A stretch of 64,000 bases of DNA, taken from Bartonella vinsonii subsp. berkhoffii ATCC 51672 (GTDB lineage Bacteria; Pseudomonadota; Alphaproteobacteria; Rhizobiales; Rhizobiaceae). The stretch spans positions 153,357 to 217,356 of the forward strand of contig NZ_CADEAK010000002.1 in the NCBI RefSeq assembly GCF_902825225.1, given 5' to 3'. Both the position numbers and the translations under genes were made by a program. Below, in pieces: positions 19,262 to 30,650 of this stretch; position 1 is the stretch's first letter, and every line of letters starts with the position of its first letter. The notes under the pieces are model-generated. The model was not told where the DNA came from and made no database searches. It saw nothing but the letters and a program-made list of their open reading frames with translations.

Positions 19262-21169
19262 ATGTCAATCATGACGACCGAAGCTGGCAACAATAGCAAA
19301 AATCTCGTAAATGATTCTCCCAACAATACTTTTAATACCACCGCTTTTAAAAAAGCACTTTCCAGCTGTATGCGTGCCATTGCTGCTACACCCAACCTTG
19401 AAGTTTCCTTCAGTCATAACAGACCATCTTTAAGCAAAAATGATGCGCGTTTACCGGAATTACCCCAACAAGCAACTAGCAAAGATATAACGATTACCCG
19501 CGGTTTAGGTGATTCCATGGCTCTGCGCACAGCATGGCATGATAATCGCATTCACGCACAATTTGCTCCACAAGAATCAGAAGCACGTGCTGTCTTTGAT
19601 GCTCTGGAACAAACACGTGTTGAAGCAATCGGCACTTTAGCCATGGAAGGAATTGCACAAAATCTTGATGGAATGCTTGCTGATAAATATCAAAGAGCCC
19701 ATTATCAAAAGATCAGTAGCCAAAGTGAAGCTCCCATCCAAGAAGCCATTGCACTTTTATTGCGCGAAAAAATAACAAAACGCCCTCCCCCCAAAGAATC
19801 TGGACCTGTCTTAGAGTTATGGCGTCAAGAAATCGAACAAAAAGCCGCAGCAGAACTGAACGAATTGACACATCATATTCACAACCAACATGCTTTTGCA
19901 CGCATTGTTCGTCAAATGCTTTTTGCCTTAAAAATGTCAGTCCAACGAGAAGAAACGTCCGACAACGAAAAAAATAAAATAGTAAAAAACGAGGGTGAAC
20001 TTCAAAATCAATCAGAAGAAGAAAGTAATAACGAAAAAAAAACACAAAGTGACGAACAAACAACAACAGAACATGAAAGCAATGCGCAAGACGAAAGAAA
20101 AACGCAAACAACACAATCAAATGACAATGATAAAACTGACGAAGAACAAGACCTAAGTCCTTGGCAAGAAAAATCGAGCCGATCTAAACGCCTTTTCGCC
20201 ATTTCAGAACAAATGGAAAAGCTCAACGATTATAAAGTTTTTACCCGACAGTTTGATGAAGTTTTGGAAGCGACAGATTTTTGTTCTGAAAGTGAACTGG
20301 ATCACCTACGCCATTATCTTGATAAGCAAATCAATCATCTTCAAAACATTGTTGGACACTTAGCAAATCGCTTACAGCGCCGCCTTATGGCGCAACAAAA
20401 CCGCAATTGGAATTTTGACCTTGAGGAAGGATATCTTGATACAGCGCGACTCCCCCGCCTTATCATTGATCCCACGCAACCACTTTCTTTCAAAATGGAA
20501 AGCAACACAAAATTCCGTGACACAGTTGTTTCACTCCTGATTGACAATTCGGGATCAATGCGTGGCCGACCAATTACTGTTGCAGCAAGTTGTGCAGATA
20601 TTCTAGCACAAACTCTTGAACGTTGTGGTGTCAAAGTTGAAATTTTAGGCTTTACAACAAAAACTTGGAAAGGTGGGAAATCACGCGAACATTGGCTTAG
20701 CCAAAACAAACCCCATAATCCAGGACGCCTCAATGATTTGTGTCATATCATCTATAAAAGTGCAGATACCCCATGGCGCCGTGCACGGCGCAATTTAGGT
20801 TTAATGATGCAAGAAGGGTTGCTGAAAGAAAATATTGATGGTGAAGCGTTGATTTGGGCGCATCAACGGCTTTTATCACAACGTGAACAACGCCGCATTC
20901 TCATGGTCATTTCTGATGGAGCCCCTGTTGATGATTCAACACTATCCGTGAATTCTAGCAATTATCTGGAAAAACATTTACGCGCGGTGATTCGAGAAAT
21001 CCAGACCCATTCTCCTATAGAACTCATTGCCATTGGCATTGGTCATGATGTCACACGCTATTATCAACGCGCTGTCACAATTATGAACGCCGAAGAGCTT
21101 GGCAATGCTATAACAAAACAATTAGAAACGCTTTTTAGCAATAAAAAATCTTCTAAACGAAGAACATGA
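19262..21169 (+). CDS. cobT: CobT-type VWA protein (cobaltochelatase subunit family)
   Basis: 635 residues. An N-terminal helical domain is followed by a very charged Glu/Gln/Asn/Lys-rich linker (about 235-300) and a C-terminal von Willebrand A domain with the metal-binding DNSGSMRG motif (about 430) and ISDGAPVDD. CobT forms ring complexes with CobS. It overlaps functionally with other MoxR-VWA pairs that remodel or load metal into target proteins. The linker is low-complexity but in frame. Confidence 0.92.
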   Translation: MSIMTTEAGNNSKNLVNDSPNNTFNTTAFKKALSSCMRAIAATPNLEVSFSHNRPSLSKNDARLPELPQQATSKDITITRGLGDSMALRTAWHDNRIHAQFAPQESEARAVFDALEQTRVEAIGTLAMEGIAQNLDGMLADKYQRAHYQKISSQSEAPIQEAIALLLREKITKRPPPKESGPVLELWRQEIEQKAAAELNELTHHIHNQHAFARIVRQMLFALKMSVQREETSDNEKNKIVKNEGELQNQSEEESNNEKKTQSDEQTTTEHESNAQDERKTQTTQSNDNDKTDEEQDLSPWQEKSSRSKRLFAISEQMEKLNDYKVFTRQFDEVLEATDFCSESELDHLRHYLDKQINHLQNIVGHLANRLQRRLMAQQNRNWNFDLEEGYLDTARLPRLIIDPTQPLSFKMESNTKFRDTVVSLLIDNSGSMRGRPITVAASCADILAQTLERCGVKVEILGFTTKTWKGGKSREHWLSQNKPHNPGRLNDLCHIIYKSADTPWRRARRNLGLMMQEGLLKENIDGEALIWAHQRLLSQREQRRILMVISDGAPVDDSTLSVNSSNYLEKHLRAVIREIQTHSPIELIAIGIGHDVTRYYQRAVTIMNAEELGNAITKQLETLFSNKKSSKRRT

Positions 21170-21291
21170 GATCATATGTAGACATGAAGACAGCTATCGA
21201 AAATACCTCCAAGCATAACCCTAAAATGCTACTTTCATAAAAGACACAACACGCAATCTTTTTATCTGCAAAAATAAAAAGATAACGTTTC

Positions 21292-21978
21292 TTATTTGCT
21301 CCCAACAAAGGAGGATTTATCTTTTGCATGACTTTTATAAAGAGGACGTCTGATAGTTTTAAGAATTGTTCCATAAGGGACAAGCATCAAAAAACTCATA
21401 ATAACTTTTATAGAAAAATCACCAAAAGCAAGCGAGAGCCAAACTGGAATCTCAAGCCCGAAGAAAAACACACTTCCAAAGAGCGAACTATTCGCATAAC
21501 CTGTCATCTGATCGATAAAAGTAAAAAGGTCACAAAAAGCAAGAGAAAAGAATAAAATTGTATCCAGAGCTGAACCAACCAATGCTGCTGCTAAAGGTGC
21601 TTTCCACCATGCTTTACGCCGCAAAGGAGTAAAAACAACAATATCGAGAAGTTGTCCAAATAAGAATGCTAAGCTAGAAGCAATTGCAAGCCGCGGTGTT
21701 GCCAAAATCCAAGAAACAAAAACACCAGAACAAAAACCAGCATAAACCACACGCCGCGCTGCTGCTGGACCATAAAAACGATTGGTTAAATCATTGATCA
21801 AAAAAGCAATCGGATAAGTAAAAGCACCGTAGGTCAATAATTCATTCAAATCAAACCAATAGACAGGATACTGAACCAAAATATTAGAAGCAGCTACCGT
21901 AAAGCACATGGCAAAAATAGAGAAAGCAATAAAGTTTCTCTCTTGCTTTGGAAATAAAAGACTGGGCGCTGAAGACAT
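21292..21978 (-). CDS. Queuosine precursor transporter (VUT/YhhQ family)
   Basis: 228 residues with about six membrane helices. The family pattern is seen in NILVQYPVYWF, the YPIAFLINDLTNRFYG motif and SSLAFLFGQLLDIVVF. YhhQ-type proteins import queuosine precursors such as preQ0 or preQ1 for tRNA modification. It converges with cobT and is followed on the same strand by rpmB upstream. Substrate is from the family only. Confidence 0.88.
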   Translation of the reverse strand: MSSAPSLLFPKQERNFIAFSIFAMCFTVAASNILVQYPVYWFDLNELLTYGAFTYPIAFLINDLTNRFYGPAAARRVVYAGFCSGVFVSWILATPRLAIASSLAFLFGQLLDIVVFTPLRRKAWWKAPLAAALVGSALDTILFFSLAFCDLFTFIDQMTGYANSSLFGSVFFFGLEIPVWLSLAFGDFSIKVIMSFLMLVPYGTILKTIRRPLYKSHAKDKSSFVGSK

Positions 21979-22099
21979 TTTTTTAACCTGGGATATGGAA
22001 CCAATAAAATACAGCGATCAAATAAGTAAAAATCCAAAAAAACAACGCACCCTCAGCATAAGGAAGTGTTGATCTCACTCTGTCGATAAACAAAGAGAA

Positions 22100-22405
22100 T
22101 TAGGCAGTTTGCTCAGCTGCATATTCAGCTTTTTTCTTAACAATTTGGCGTTTTAACAAACGCGCACGTTGCGACAATTCCTTATCATCGGCTTTGATCA
22201 AAAAGCTATCAAGGCCACCGCGATGCTCAACAGAACGCAAAGCACTTGCCGAAACGCGCAAGCGATAACTTTGCTGTAACACTTCAGAAATCAGCGTCAC
22301 ATTACAAAGATTTGGTAAAAAACGACGACGGGTTTTATTGTTCGCATGGCTCACATTATTACCATAAAGAACAGTTTTCCCTGTCAATTCGCAAGCACGA
22401 GACAT
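22100..22405 (-). CDS. rpmB: 50S ribosomal protein L28
   Basis: 101 residues from the ATG at 22405, which has AAGGGTG upstream; an in-frame GTG lies 9 bases earlier. Motifs SRACELTGK and [11 protein letters not shown] are those of L28, with the C-terminal extension usual in Rhizobiales. Neighbourhood with cobT and the transporter resembles Brucella. Confidence 0.96.
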   Translation of the reverse strand: MSRACELTGKTVLYGNNVSHANNKTRRRFLPNLCNVTLISEVLQQSYRLRVSASALRSVEHRGGLDSFLIKADDKELSQRARLLKRQIVKKKAEYAAEQTA

Positions 22406-22677
22406 AAACTTCACCCTTAAACTCTAAGAAACTCTTAAATCTCAATAGCCGAAAAACAGAATAAACGCAAAAAGCGCATAACACTCCCTTAAACAGCATT
22501 ATTGAGAAGTTGTGTTTTAATAGGGTTTCGATAACAAAAGGTCAAGTCTTTTATAAAGCCTTTTGCATCTCCTATTTGCTAATTTTGCATAATTTCCCAT
22601 GAAAGATATAGAAAATATTTTTTTTAACGCGCAACCGTGCTAAAAGAATATGAGTATTCTAAAAGGAAGCGTTAATC

Positions 22678-23463
22678 ATGAGCAAAACCGTCCCCTCCAT
22701 GACAGAGCTTCAACAAAAACACATCCGTTTATCTTCACTTTTGTTTGGTATTTTATGTACGTGTTTTTTTCTTCTCTTTAGTGCACTGGGTGTATGGCAA
22801 ATACAACGCTTAAACTGGAAAACCAATCTTATTACCAGTGTTCATCAGCGTGTTCATTTGCCTCCCATAAAAGCACCACCGCAAAATCAATGGAAGCACG
22901 TTACTTTTGAGAAAGATGAATACCGTCCGGTCATCATTACAGGAAAATTTTTGACAGATAAAAATATTTTTGTCACTGCTGTCGCTCAAGATACCACGGG
23001 CTATTGGGTTTTAACCCCTCTACAAACAGCCGACAACACACTGACCTTTGTAAATCGTGGTTTTATCCCCATGGATGCACGCCACGACTTTCAAAATGCA
23101 GAGCAATCACACACAGATGCCTCTCCTCAACAATATTCTGCGAAAAACACCGAACAAACCACGGTTATAGGTTTGTTACGCATGAGCGAAAAAAATGGAT
23201 TCTTTCCACGCAAAAATAATCCGGATACCAATTTGTGGTATACACGCGATCTTCCTGCTATGGCACAAAGACTTGGTTTATCCAGCGTTGCCCCTTATTT
23301 TATTGACGCCGGAAAAAAAACAGCTCCGCAAAAAAACTTACCCATTGCTGGCTTAACTATTGTACACTTTCGAAATAATCACCTTGTCTATGCCCTTACG
23401 TGGTTTACCTTAGCTGCTGGTGTTCTAGGGGGCTCTCTTTTCCTGCTACGACAAAAAAGTTAA
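22678..23463 (+). CDS. SURF1 family cytochrome oxidase assembly protein
   Basis: 261 residues. Two membrane helices (about 18-40 and 238-257) flank a periplasmic domain with LGVWQIQRLNWK at the start, GKFL, the VLTPLQTADNTLTFVNRGFIP segment and the C-terminal YALTWFTLAAGV. SURF1 helps assemble aa3-type cytochrome c oxidase. AAAGGAAG lies upstream of the ATG. It normally sits next to the cytochrome oxidase operon; here it stands alone. Confidence 0.93.
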   Translation: MSKTVPSMTELQQKHIRLSSLLFGILCTCFFLLFSALGVWQIQRLNWKTNLITSVHQRVHLPPIKAPPQNQWKHVTFEKDEYRPVIITGKFLTDKNIFVTAVAQDTTGYWVLTPLQTADNTLTFVNRGFIPMDARHDFQNAEQSHTDASPQQYSAKNTEQTTVIGLLRMSEKNGFFPRKNNPDTNLWYTRDLPAMAQRLGLSSVAPYFIDAGKKTAPQKNLPIAGLTIVHFRNNHLVYALTWFTLAAGVLGGSLFLLRQKS

Positions 23464-23795
23464 AAAGGATACAAAACAAAATCCCCACCTCATGAAACAT
23501 ATGTAGTTAAATGACTTTTCGATACATACACATCTTTTTCTAAAAGCAACACCCTACCATTGATTTTCGAGTGAGTGCTTTTATAGGAAGCAAATAAACA
23601 GGTTGATAAGCACTCCTGATATTCAGTCTTCAAAAAAGCATACGTTTCATACCAGAGCATATCTTCACTCTATTTGTTGAGAATTTCACACACCCCTGTG
23701 CTTTTTTTCTCAAAAAAAGCGCGTGGTAGAAATTATTGTCAACGCATTAATTTATTTTTAAAGATAAATCATCGTTTTCAACTTCTATCATAACC
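23464..23795. other. Intergenic region before element copy B
   Basis: No gene visible. It contains a T/A hairpin, GCTTTTTTT with AAAAAAAGC, near 23700-23721, which could serve as a weak terminator for SURF1, though it lies 240 bases downstream. Confidence 0.35.
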
Positions 23796-24137
23796 CTGAA
23801 TATTGTAAGATTTTCTCCTCTCAAATCCTCTCATATTGAGTCAAGGTAAATCACTTGCTTACACATCACAAGCAAAGCTAGCATCAAATAAAAAAACGTT
23901 TGAGATAAGGAGTAAAATGTCTCCTCTGAACAGCCTGAATCCCGCCTTAATTCAAGAACTATCGCAATATTGGGAGCTGAAAAATAGAATATAGAATGAT
24001 GACACCAGCTTGCACACATCATAAGCGTAAAGATGGTAGCACCCGATAGCTTCACGGTTATACCATTCACGGGCTTTTCGTGAAATGAACTTGAAAACAT
24101 TGAGAAATATTTCTTTAAAAAAAAGCCCGTGAATTTT
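23796..24137. repeat. Structured intergenic element, copy B (possible non-coding RNA)
   Basis: The second copy of the element at 17811-18134. It has the same order of conserved parts: CTTG...CAAG near 23854, GCTT...AAGC near 24008, ATGGTA...TACCAT near 24032-24067, and the terminal block GAAATGAACTTGAAAACA enclosed by CACGGGC and GCCCGTG, followed by AATTTT. On the + strand a 25-codon frame beginning MSPLNSLNPALIQ at 23917 has AAGGAG just upstream, but copy A does not keep it. Open - strand frames cross it but are not kept in copy A either. Confidence 0.65.
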
Positions 24138-24276
24138 AAACAGACAAATGCCCCTCTTACAGGTGCTTTTTTTTAATATACTCAAAATGAAGAAAAAATA
24201 CCCAACTAAAAACTCTCCCCCTCCTCTCACAAAGTAGCCTCTTAAATGCTCTCACAAAAAATTGAGAAAGCAAATT

Positions 24277-24429
24277 TTAAAAAGACTTACGTGAATAATA
24301 CCGCGCAATCGAATTAATATTGCCACGGTAAATGCCAAGATCATTAAGCTCATCTGTTGAAAGATGGCTCAACGCACTAACTGTCCGCCGGTAACGGCGC
24401 CAATTACTGTAAGAACGTAGAATACTCAT
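24277..24429 (-). CDS. DUF1127 small Arg-rich protein
   Basis: A 50-residue protein found by direct translation. It starts MSILRSYSNWRRYRRT and continues with LSTDELNDLGIYRGNI, the signature of DUF1127 (YjiS-like) proteins. The body is amphipathic and basic. Alphaproteobacterial members of this family have been linked to RNA turnover and phosphate or carbon regulation, but the role here is unknown. It sits alone between element copy B and purH. Confidence 0.88.
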   Translation of the reverse strand: MSILRSYSNWRRYRRTVSALSHLSTDELNDLGIYRGNINSIARYYSRKSF

Positions 24430-24574
24430 AATTATTACTCAACCTTTAATACAATTTCCCCTAAGAGATAAGGTAAAGCAAATTACAAAAAAGAGTCGTG
24501 CTATAACCTCATAACAGATATGCACTTAACACATAAGAAACTTCTCTCATTCAAAAGAAGCAAAATCGCAAACA

Positions 24575-26191
24575 TTAATGGCGAAAATGCCGCACACCTG
24601 TAAAAACCATGGCTAAACCATGTGCATCAGCTGCTGCAATGACTTCTTCATCACGCATTGAACCACCCGGTTGAATCACTGCTGTTGCACCAGCTTCAAC
24701 AGCTACCAAGAGACCATCTGCAAAAGGAAAAAATGCATCTGATGCAACCACAGACCCTTTTGCCGGAGATTCTGTTAAGCCTGCTCTTTGAGCGCTTTCT
24801 TCAGCTTTACGCGCAGCAATTTTCGCAGAATCAACACGGCTCATTTGGCCAGCACCAATCCCAACAGTTGCGCTATTTTTTGCATAAACAATAGCATTTG
24901 ACTTCACGTGCTTCACCACCCGAAAAGCAAATTGAAGATCACGCATTTCCTCTGGAGTTGGTGCTCGCTCTGTCACCACTTGCAGTTTGAGATCATCAAC
25001 CACCATATTATCACGCGACTGCACTAACATACCACCAGAAAGCGTTTTAGCAATGAAACCTTCGCAACGTGGATCAGGCACACCCCCTGTTACCAACAAA
25101 CGGAGATTTTTCTTCCTAGCAATAATTTCACGTGCCGCCATTGTTGCATCAGGAGCAATAATCACTTCCGTGAAAATTTTGACAATCTCTTCTGCACATT
25201 CTTCATCAAGGGTTTGATTTAACGCAACAATTCCACCAAAAGCCGAAAAACTATCACACAGAAGAGCTTTCAAATAAGCCTCTTTCAAACTTTGCCCTTC
25301 TGCAACACCACAAGGATTTGCATGTTTAATAAGAGCAACAGCAGCAGTTTTTTGAGGATCAAATTCTGCGACAAGTTCAAATGCCGCATCCGTATCATTC
25401 ATATTGTTATAAGAGAGTTCTTTGCCTTGCAAAAGTTTGGCTGTTGCAACGCCAAAACGTTTTTCTCTATTACGATAAAATGCTGCTCGTTGATGCGGAT
25501 TTTCCCCATAACGCATAACGCTTTTAAGATGACCCGAAAAACTTTGCCACGATGGCACTTCAACCTTTAACTCCTGTGCAAACCACGCCGCTATCGCTGC
25601 GTCATAAGCAGCTGTATGTGCATAAGCGCGCATTGCTAATTGACGTCGCATAAACAAACTTAAACAGCCATCATGCTTCTTTAATTCCGCAAGAACCAAA
25701 TCATAATCACGCACTGCTGTAACAACACCCGTATAAGCATGATTTTTTGCCGCAGCGCGAATCATTGCCGGTCCACCAATATCAACATTTTCCAGTATTG
25801 TTTGTCCATCGGCTCCAGATTGAGAAATCTCTTCAAAAGGATAAAGATTAACCACCAGAAGATCGATTCCATGGATAGCATGCTTTTCCATAGCAGCAGC
25901 ATGACTAGGATCTTGTCTTACACCTAAGAGAGCTCCATGAATTAAAGGATGGAGTGTTTTAACACGCCCATCCATTATTTCCGGAAATCCAGTCACTTCA
26001 GCAACATCTTTGACAGCTAAGCCACCATCCATTAAGGTTTTCGCTGTTCCTCCTGTTGAAATCAATTCAACGCCATAAGCATGAAGTGCTTGTGCAAATG
26101 GAACCAAACCCGTTTTGTCCGATACGGAAAGAAGAGCACGACGAACCCGATGAAAATCAGGTATGGGAAAATTTTTTGCAACAATACCCAT
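24575..26191 (-). CDS. purH: Bifunctional purine biosynthesis protein PurH
   Basis: 538 residues from the ATG at 26191; the frame reaches further up to 26224 but family members start near [18 protein letters not shown]. The N-terminal IMP cyclohydrolase (MGS-like) domain has [11 protein letters not shown] and [10 protein letters not shown]. The C-terminal AICAR formyltransferase domain has [15 protein letters not shown] and the end [23 protein letters not shown]. It makes IMP in the last two steps of de novo purine synthesis. Confidence 0.97.
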   Translation of the reverse strand: MGIVAKNFPIPDFHRVRRALLSVSDKTGLVPFAQALHAYGVELISTGGTAKTLMDGGLAVKDVAEVTGFPEIMDGRVKTLHPLIHGALLGVRQDPSHAAAMEKHAIHGIDLLVVNLYPFEEISQSGADGQTILENVDIGGPAMIRAAAKNHAYTGVVTAVRDYDLVLAELKKHDGCLSLFMRRQLAMRAYAHTAAYDAAIAAWFAQELKVEVPSWQSFSGHLKSVMRYGENPHQRAAFYRNREKRFGVATAKLLQGKELSYNNMNDTDAAFELVAEFDPQKTAAVALIKHANPCGVAEGQSLKEAYLKALLCDSFSAFGGIVALNQTLDEECAEEIVKIFTEVIIAPDATMAAREIIARKKNLRLLVTGGVPDPRCEGFIAKTLSGGMLVQSRDNMVVDDLKLQVVTERAPTPEEMRDLQFAFRVVKHVKSNAIVYAKNSATVGIGAGQMSRVDSAKIAARKAEESAQRAGLTESPAKGSVVASDAFFPFADGLLVAVEAGATAVIQPGGSMRDEEVIAAADAHGLAMVFTGVRHFRH

Positions 26192-26355
26192 AAGAGGAAT
26201 CCTAAAAATAAAAACGGTGATCATTCGAGAAAAACGCGCTTAAGTCATATAGCACATGCCTTTATCAAAATACACTAAAAGAAAAGAATATCTTTTTTAA
26301 CGCACAAAGAATGACTTTATTTTTATTCGTGTAAAGAATCGCATCATTGTTTTCA

Positions 26356-28071
26356 TTAACGACATGTAAAACGCCAACGAACTTTTTCTTGGAATGCAGG
26401 ACGAAAATACAAAACGATCTGTTGTGTGCGCTGTGGACCTATAAGTTCAGCAAAATCAATTGAATCTTCAAGAAAAATATCAGCGTCAGGTGATATAAAA
26501 TACCACTCCTGTCCGCTTTTAGCAGCTAAACATACGCCATTGCCATCATAGTTGACTTCAATGTGCGGATGAAGATGAAACCGAACAGCAACATTATTCT
26601 GCTCATTTTGATCTAGCTGATGTCTTTTTGAAAGCCCCTTTGGTGGTGTAAAAAAGCGATCAAAACCCTCTATCATTGTCCCATCTGTTGCTAAAATAAG
26701 ACCACGCTCATGAATAAAATTAAAAGATTGCACATAGCCATCATGGCTTGCAATAAAACCAGTTTTCTCTGAATCCTCTAGACGGCGTACTTTAACATTC
26801 GTTGGTCCGTTAAGCAAAAGTGAAGTGCCCCGTTTCCTTTTTTTATGAAAAACGCCCACCGAACAATCATTAAGTGTTGCCGTCGAATGTGCTGCGGTAA
26901 CACGTCCTAAATGTCGATATTCCTCACGCCCATAAGGATTAACACCCGTATTAATAATAAAGCGGCTTCCTCGTGAAGACATTTCAAAAGATAAACAGCC
27001 AGACCCAGCATGTTGCGCAACAGAGCGTGGTGGAAATTTTCCTGTATCGGCAAGCACTGTCGTTTGATTGGCTTGTAAACGCTGAAACCCCGAATAACGT
27101 GCATAACTAAAAGGATGCCCAGCTGTTTCATCAAGCGCTAAAACTGTCGATAACCGTTCAGAAACCAGTGGTCCAACCCCATTAAAATGCGCCAATGTTT
27201 GGTCTTCATGGATAAAAAACCGTAATGCTGGTAACATACGCTCAACAGAATCAATGAGAAGTTGCGGTGCTTTTTCATGACTATGCATAAAAAGATGACG
27301 TAAAGACAATAAATCCGATAACAAGTCGAGTAAGAGAGCAGGACTACGTGATATATGACCACCATCAATCAAGATCTGACACGAAAGTTCTTCTATAAGA
27401 AAGGTCTGCACCTTCTTTTTCATTCGCGCAGAAACAGGCAAAGCAAGAGATGCAAATGTTAAAGCAACAGCGGCTTGTAAACGTTGTTCATTGTTTTCCA
27501 TACTACAAATCGTTATGCGCAAATAACGAAATTGAAAACCAAGTGCACGCAAAAAGCGTTTTTCAAACCGCTCACTTGCCCCTTGCAACAACATTTTCGA
27601 ATGACAAATCCACGAAATTAAACGCCGTGCCACAACTGGAGCACTCCAAGCAAGCCCTTTGACTTTTTTGCCACCATGGTCAAGCCAATCTTCTAAGAGA
27701 GAACGCGCATGTGCTACAGCTAAATCACTCTCCGCTGCCGCCATATGCCTCAACCAATGAAAATCATGAAGAGCTTCCTCCCATTCCGGTGTTGGTGGTA
27801 CCAACGAAAAAGGTGAATCCGCACCAGCGTGAACAACATGACCAGCAAAAGCAAAACGACCGTGATAAAACTCGTGTGCCAGCGTTGGATTCGCTAAATG
27901 CAAATCAATGGGATGCGCTAAAATTTTTTGGGGAAGAAACCCCGAAAACCGCCAACGAAACAGGGGACCAACCGATAAACGCCGTACAAATTGGTGTATC
28001 ATATACACAAAGTCTGACGACTTTGCCTGAGGACCTTTTAACGCAATCGCCACAATCTCATCTCCGTACAT
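26356..28071 (-). CDS. Heparinase II/III family protein
   Basis: 571 residues. An N-terminal all-helical region with LEDWLDHGGKKVKGLAWSAPVVARR is followed by a C-terminal beta domain with FHKKRKRGTSLLLNG and DGYVQSFNFIHERGLIL, as in the uncharacterised heparinase II/III-like proteins that lie beside rsmB in Rhizobiales. No signal peptide is evident. The start lacks a clear ribosome-binding site; the later Met in MIHQFVRR is an alternative. Actual substrate is unknown. Confidence 0.85.
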   Translation of the reverse strand: MYGDEIVAIALKGPQAKSSDFVYMIHQFVRRLSVGPLFRWRFSGFLPQKILAHPIDLHLANPTLAHEFYHGRFAFAGHVVHAGADSPFSLVPPTPEWEEALHDFHWLRHMAAAESDLAVAHARSLLEDWLDHGGKKVKGLAWSAPVVARRLISWICHSKMLLQGASERFEKRFLRALGFQFRYLRITICSMENNEQRLQAAVALTFASLALPVSARMKKKVQTFLIEELSCQILIDGGHISRSPALLLDLLSDLLSLRHLFMHSHEKAPQLLIDSVERMLPALRFFIHEDQTLAHFNGVGPLVSERLSTVLALDETAGHPFSYARYSGFQRLQANQTTVLADTGKFPPRSVAQHAGSGCLSFEMSSRGSRFIINTGVNPYGREEYRHLGRVTAAHSTATLNDCSVGVFHKKRKRGTSLLLNGPTNVKVRRLEDSEKTGFIASHDGYVQSFNFIHERGLILATDGTMIEGFDRFFTPPKGLSKRHQLDQNEQNNVAVRFHLHPHIEVNYDGNGVCLAAKSGQEWYFISPDADIFLEDSIDFAELIGPQRTQQIVLYFRPAFQEKVRWRFTCR

Positions 28072-28117
28072 ACCGAATCGTGGACAATCTCAGCCATTTT
28101 AGTAAATGAACCGTTAA

Positions 28118-29530
28118 TTAAGCTACTTTTCGTAAGCGCGCTGCAAAAAAACCATCCATACCTAAAAACATGTTTTTCTCAACGTTAGAATTTTCATAAC
28201 AAAAATCTGCAGGCGTTGTTCGTAAAGTCCCCTGAAGTGAGAGCAAATGAGCCAGTGGGCCCATTTCTTTCCTATCAATAGGCTCTAAAACAACATCATC
28301 CCGTTCTGATAAAATTTTTTCAATGAGATCTTCACCTTCTTCTCTTGCTAGGGAACAATTGGAAAAAACAATAAGCCCTCCCTTTTTTACCAAAGTAATT
28401 GCCGCTACAAGAAAATCATATTGCAATGCCGCCAATTTGGCGATACTATTCATTGATTTTGTCCATAAAATATCTGGATGACGACGTATTGTTCCAGTAG
28501 AAGAACAAGGAGCATCAAGAAGAACAGCATCAAAAAGCTGTTCGGGTTGAAAATTTCTTACATCTCCCTGCCGAATATCAACTGAAAAATGAAGCCGCTC
28601 CATATTTGCCTTTAAACGCGCTACCCGATTAGCAGAGAGTTCAATTGCTGTCACTTCAGCCTCTTGCAAAGCCAGTTGTGCTGTTTTTCCCCCAGGGCTT
28701 GCACAAAGATCAGCAACCTTTTTACCCCGTATATTTCCAAGTAAACAAGCAGGCAACGCCGCAGCAAAATCCTGAACCCACCAAGCCCCTTCGCTATAAC
28801 CTGGTAAATCAGTAACAGAACAATCCAACTTGCTTAACCGAATGGAATCATTAGGCAAAATAACACCCCCAAGCCGTTTAGCCCACCCAACACTATCGGA
28901 TTTTACTGTCAAATCGAGAGGAGGCTCAACACTTTGAATGTCCACAATTTGATCAGCTTTTTCTTTTCCGTAAGTTGAAACCAAAAGCTGTCCAAACCAT
29001 ACCGGTACTCCTTCAATGGTGGGGACTTGTTGACGTAAAAAGTCTGCCTCACGTGCAACATTTCGTAAAAGAGCATTCACCACCCCTGAAAAACAATGCA
29101 TTCGGGGATCAAGTTTAGCCACACGCACGGCTAAATCAAGCGCAGCATGATCAGGAACATCAAGGTAAAGAATTTGTGCTACACTGATATGCAAAAGATG
29201 CTGAAGTGAAAGTGCCTGAGAGGGCAAAGATCGCTTTAAAAAGCGTGATAAAGCAGCTGTAATCTGCCCCCGATGACGCAATGCTGCTACCAAAATGGCT
29301 CGGCATAATAAGCGATCTCGATGTGAAAGTCCTAAATATTGTGGATGTCCATGTTCATTATCCGTTAAACCAGAAAGAGACGCATGCTTATCAAGCACAG
29401 CTCCTAGAAGACGAACACACAACTGCCGAACAGCCAATCCGGGAACATTTTTTTCGGACACACGCCCGGCTTTCCTGTGGTTCAAAACAACACCTTTATG
29501 CTTTTGCTCTCTTAAGAGCTGTATGATCAC
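28118..29530 (-). CDS. rsmB: 16S rRNA (cytosine-C5)-methyltransferase
   Basis: 470 residues. An N-terminal NusB-like RNA-binding domain is followed by the methyltransferase domain with [16 protein letters not shown] for S-adenosylmethionine, [18 protein letters not shown] with the PC catalytic motif, and the second Cys in [12 protein letters not shown]. The start codon is GTG at 29530, and its GTGA overlaps the htpX stop, which implies coupled translation. It methylates C967-type positions in 16S rRNA. An alternative is a close RsmB-like paralog. Confidence 0.93.
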   Translation of the reverse strand: MIIQLLREQKHKGVVLNHRKAGRVSEKNVPGLAVRQLCVRLLGAVLDKHASLSGLTDNEHGHPQYLGLSHRDRLLCRAILVAALRHRGQITAALSRFLKRSLPSQALSLQHLLHISVAQILYLDVPDHAALDLAVRVAKLDPRMHCFSGVVNALLRNVAREADFLRQQVPTIEGVPVWFGQLLVSTYGKEKADQIVDIQSVEPPLDLTVKSDSVGWAKRLGGVILPNDSIRLSKLDCSVTDLPGYSEGAWWVQDFAAALPACLLGNIRGKKVADLCASPGGKTAQLALQEAEVTAIELSANRVARLKANMERLHFSVDIRQGDVRNFQPEQLFDAVLLDAPCSSTGTIRRHPDILWTKSMNSIAKLAALQYDFLVAAITLVKKGGLIVFSNCSLAREEGEDLIEKILSERDDVVLEPIDRKEMGPLAHLLSLQGTLRTTPADFCYENSNVEKNMFLGMDGFFAARLRKVA

Positions 29531-30567
29531 GATCTCTTTTTATCTTCATAACGAAGCCAAGAAGGGCGTTTTGTAACGCGCTGAATAGCATTTTTTTCCA
29601 GACTCTCTGAAACATCAGCTGGAGCACTCTGACAAAAATCTCCATAATCCAAGCCTCTGCTTTTTTCATACAGACCGCCCTCTTCATTCCATCCCATAGT
29701 TTTAACCATGTTTCCCTTCATCTCTTCTGCTTGCCGATAAAGAGCGGCAATGCGATTTGCTGTCGCCGGATGGGTAGAAAAAAGGCTATCGGCTCCTTCT
29801 CTGCTTAAGGGATTGATAATAAACATATGTGCTGTTGCTGGATTATGCTCTGCCTTTTCATTGTATACCCCATGTCCACCATCGGCAATTTTACGCAATG
29901 CCGAAGCCAACCATAATGGATTACCACATATTTCCGCTCCCCGACGATCAGCAGCATATTCACGCGTGCGACTAATAGCCATTTGCACTAGCATTGCTGC
30001 AAAAGGTGCCACAAGCAGAGCAATCACACCGCCAAGCCCTCCACCATGAGAATGTTCTGAAGAATCACGCTGCCCCCCCATAAAAAAAGCGAAATTCCCA
30101 AGCATAGAAATTGCTCCCGCAATTGTTGCAGTCAACGTCATTGTTAAGGTATCACGATGTTCAATATGTGCTAGCTCATGTGCCATAACGCCGGCAATTT
30201 CCTCTGTACTCAATTTCTCCAACAATCCGGTACTTGCAGCAACAGCCGCATTTTGAGGATTGCGCCCCGTAGCAAAAGCATTTGGCTGTGCGCTCTCGAT
30301 AACATAAACTTTTGGTTGAGGAAGAGAAGCTTTTTTAGCTAAATCGCTTACGATTTTATAATAAATCGGTGATGAATGCTGGTCAACTTCACGCGCACTA
30401 TACATGCGTAAAACAATTTTATCCGAATTCCAATAAGAAAAAAAATTTAAACCGCTTGCCATCAAAAATGCAATGATCATACCCCCGCCCCCTCCAACAA
30501 GATAACCACCTCCCATAAAAAGAGCGGTCATAAAAGCCAAAAGCATGGCCGTACGCATTATGTTCAT
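29527..30567 (-). CDS. htpX: Membrane zinc metalloprotease HtpX
   Basis: 346 residues. Two N-terminal helices, the catalytic HELAH motif in [14 protein letters not shown], further helices, and the third zinc ligand in [12 protein letters not shown]. HtpX degrades misfolded membrane proteins with FtsH. The C-terminus, after about residue 285, is a charged tail of about 60 residues longer than in E. coli, as in Rhizobiales. It is divergent from the DUF1674 gene. Confidence 0.95.
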   Translation of the reverse strand: MNIMRTAMLLAFMTALFMGGGYLVGGGGGMIIAFLMASGLNFFSYWNSDKIVLRMYSAREVDQHSSPIYYKIVSDLAKKASLPQPKVYVIESAQPNAFATGRNPQNAAVAASTGLLEKLSTEEIAGVMAHELAHIEHRDTLTMTLTATIAGAISMLGNFAFFMGGQRDSSEHSHGGGLGGVIALLVAPFAAMLVQMAISRTREYAADRRGAEICGNPLWLASALRKIADGGHGVYNEKAEHNPATAHMFIINPLSREGADSLFSTHPATANRIAALYRQAEEMKGNMVKTMGWNEEGGLYEKSRGLDYGDFCQSAPADVSESLEKNAIQRVTKRPSWLRYEDKKRS

Positions 30568-30650
30568 TACTCAAAAAACTCCATGATAAAATACAATTTA
30601 TATTATATGATGGGGTTTTCTTTCTGCTTCTTCAATAGAATAAGGATAAA

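Noticed and set aside
23831..24230. Two overlapping - strand frames across element copy B (89 and 92 codons), one with MMCASWCHHSIFY-like text
   Set aside because: The same frames are closed by stops in copy A, while stems are kept, so the conservation looks structural rather than protein-coding.
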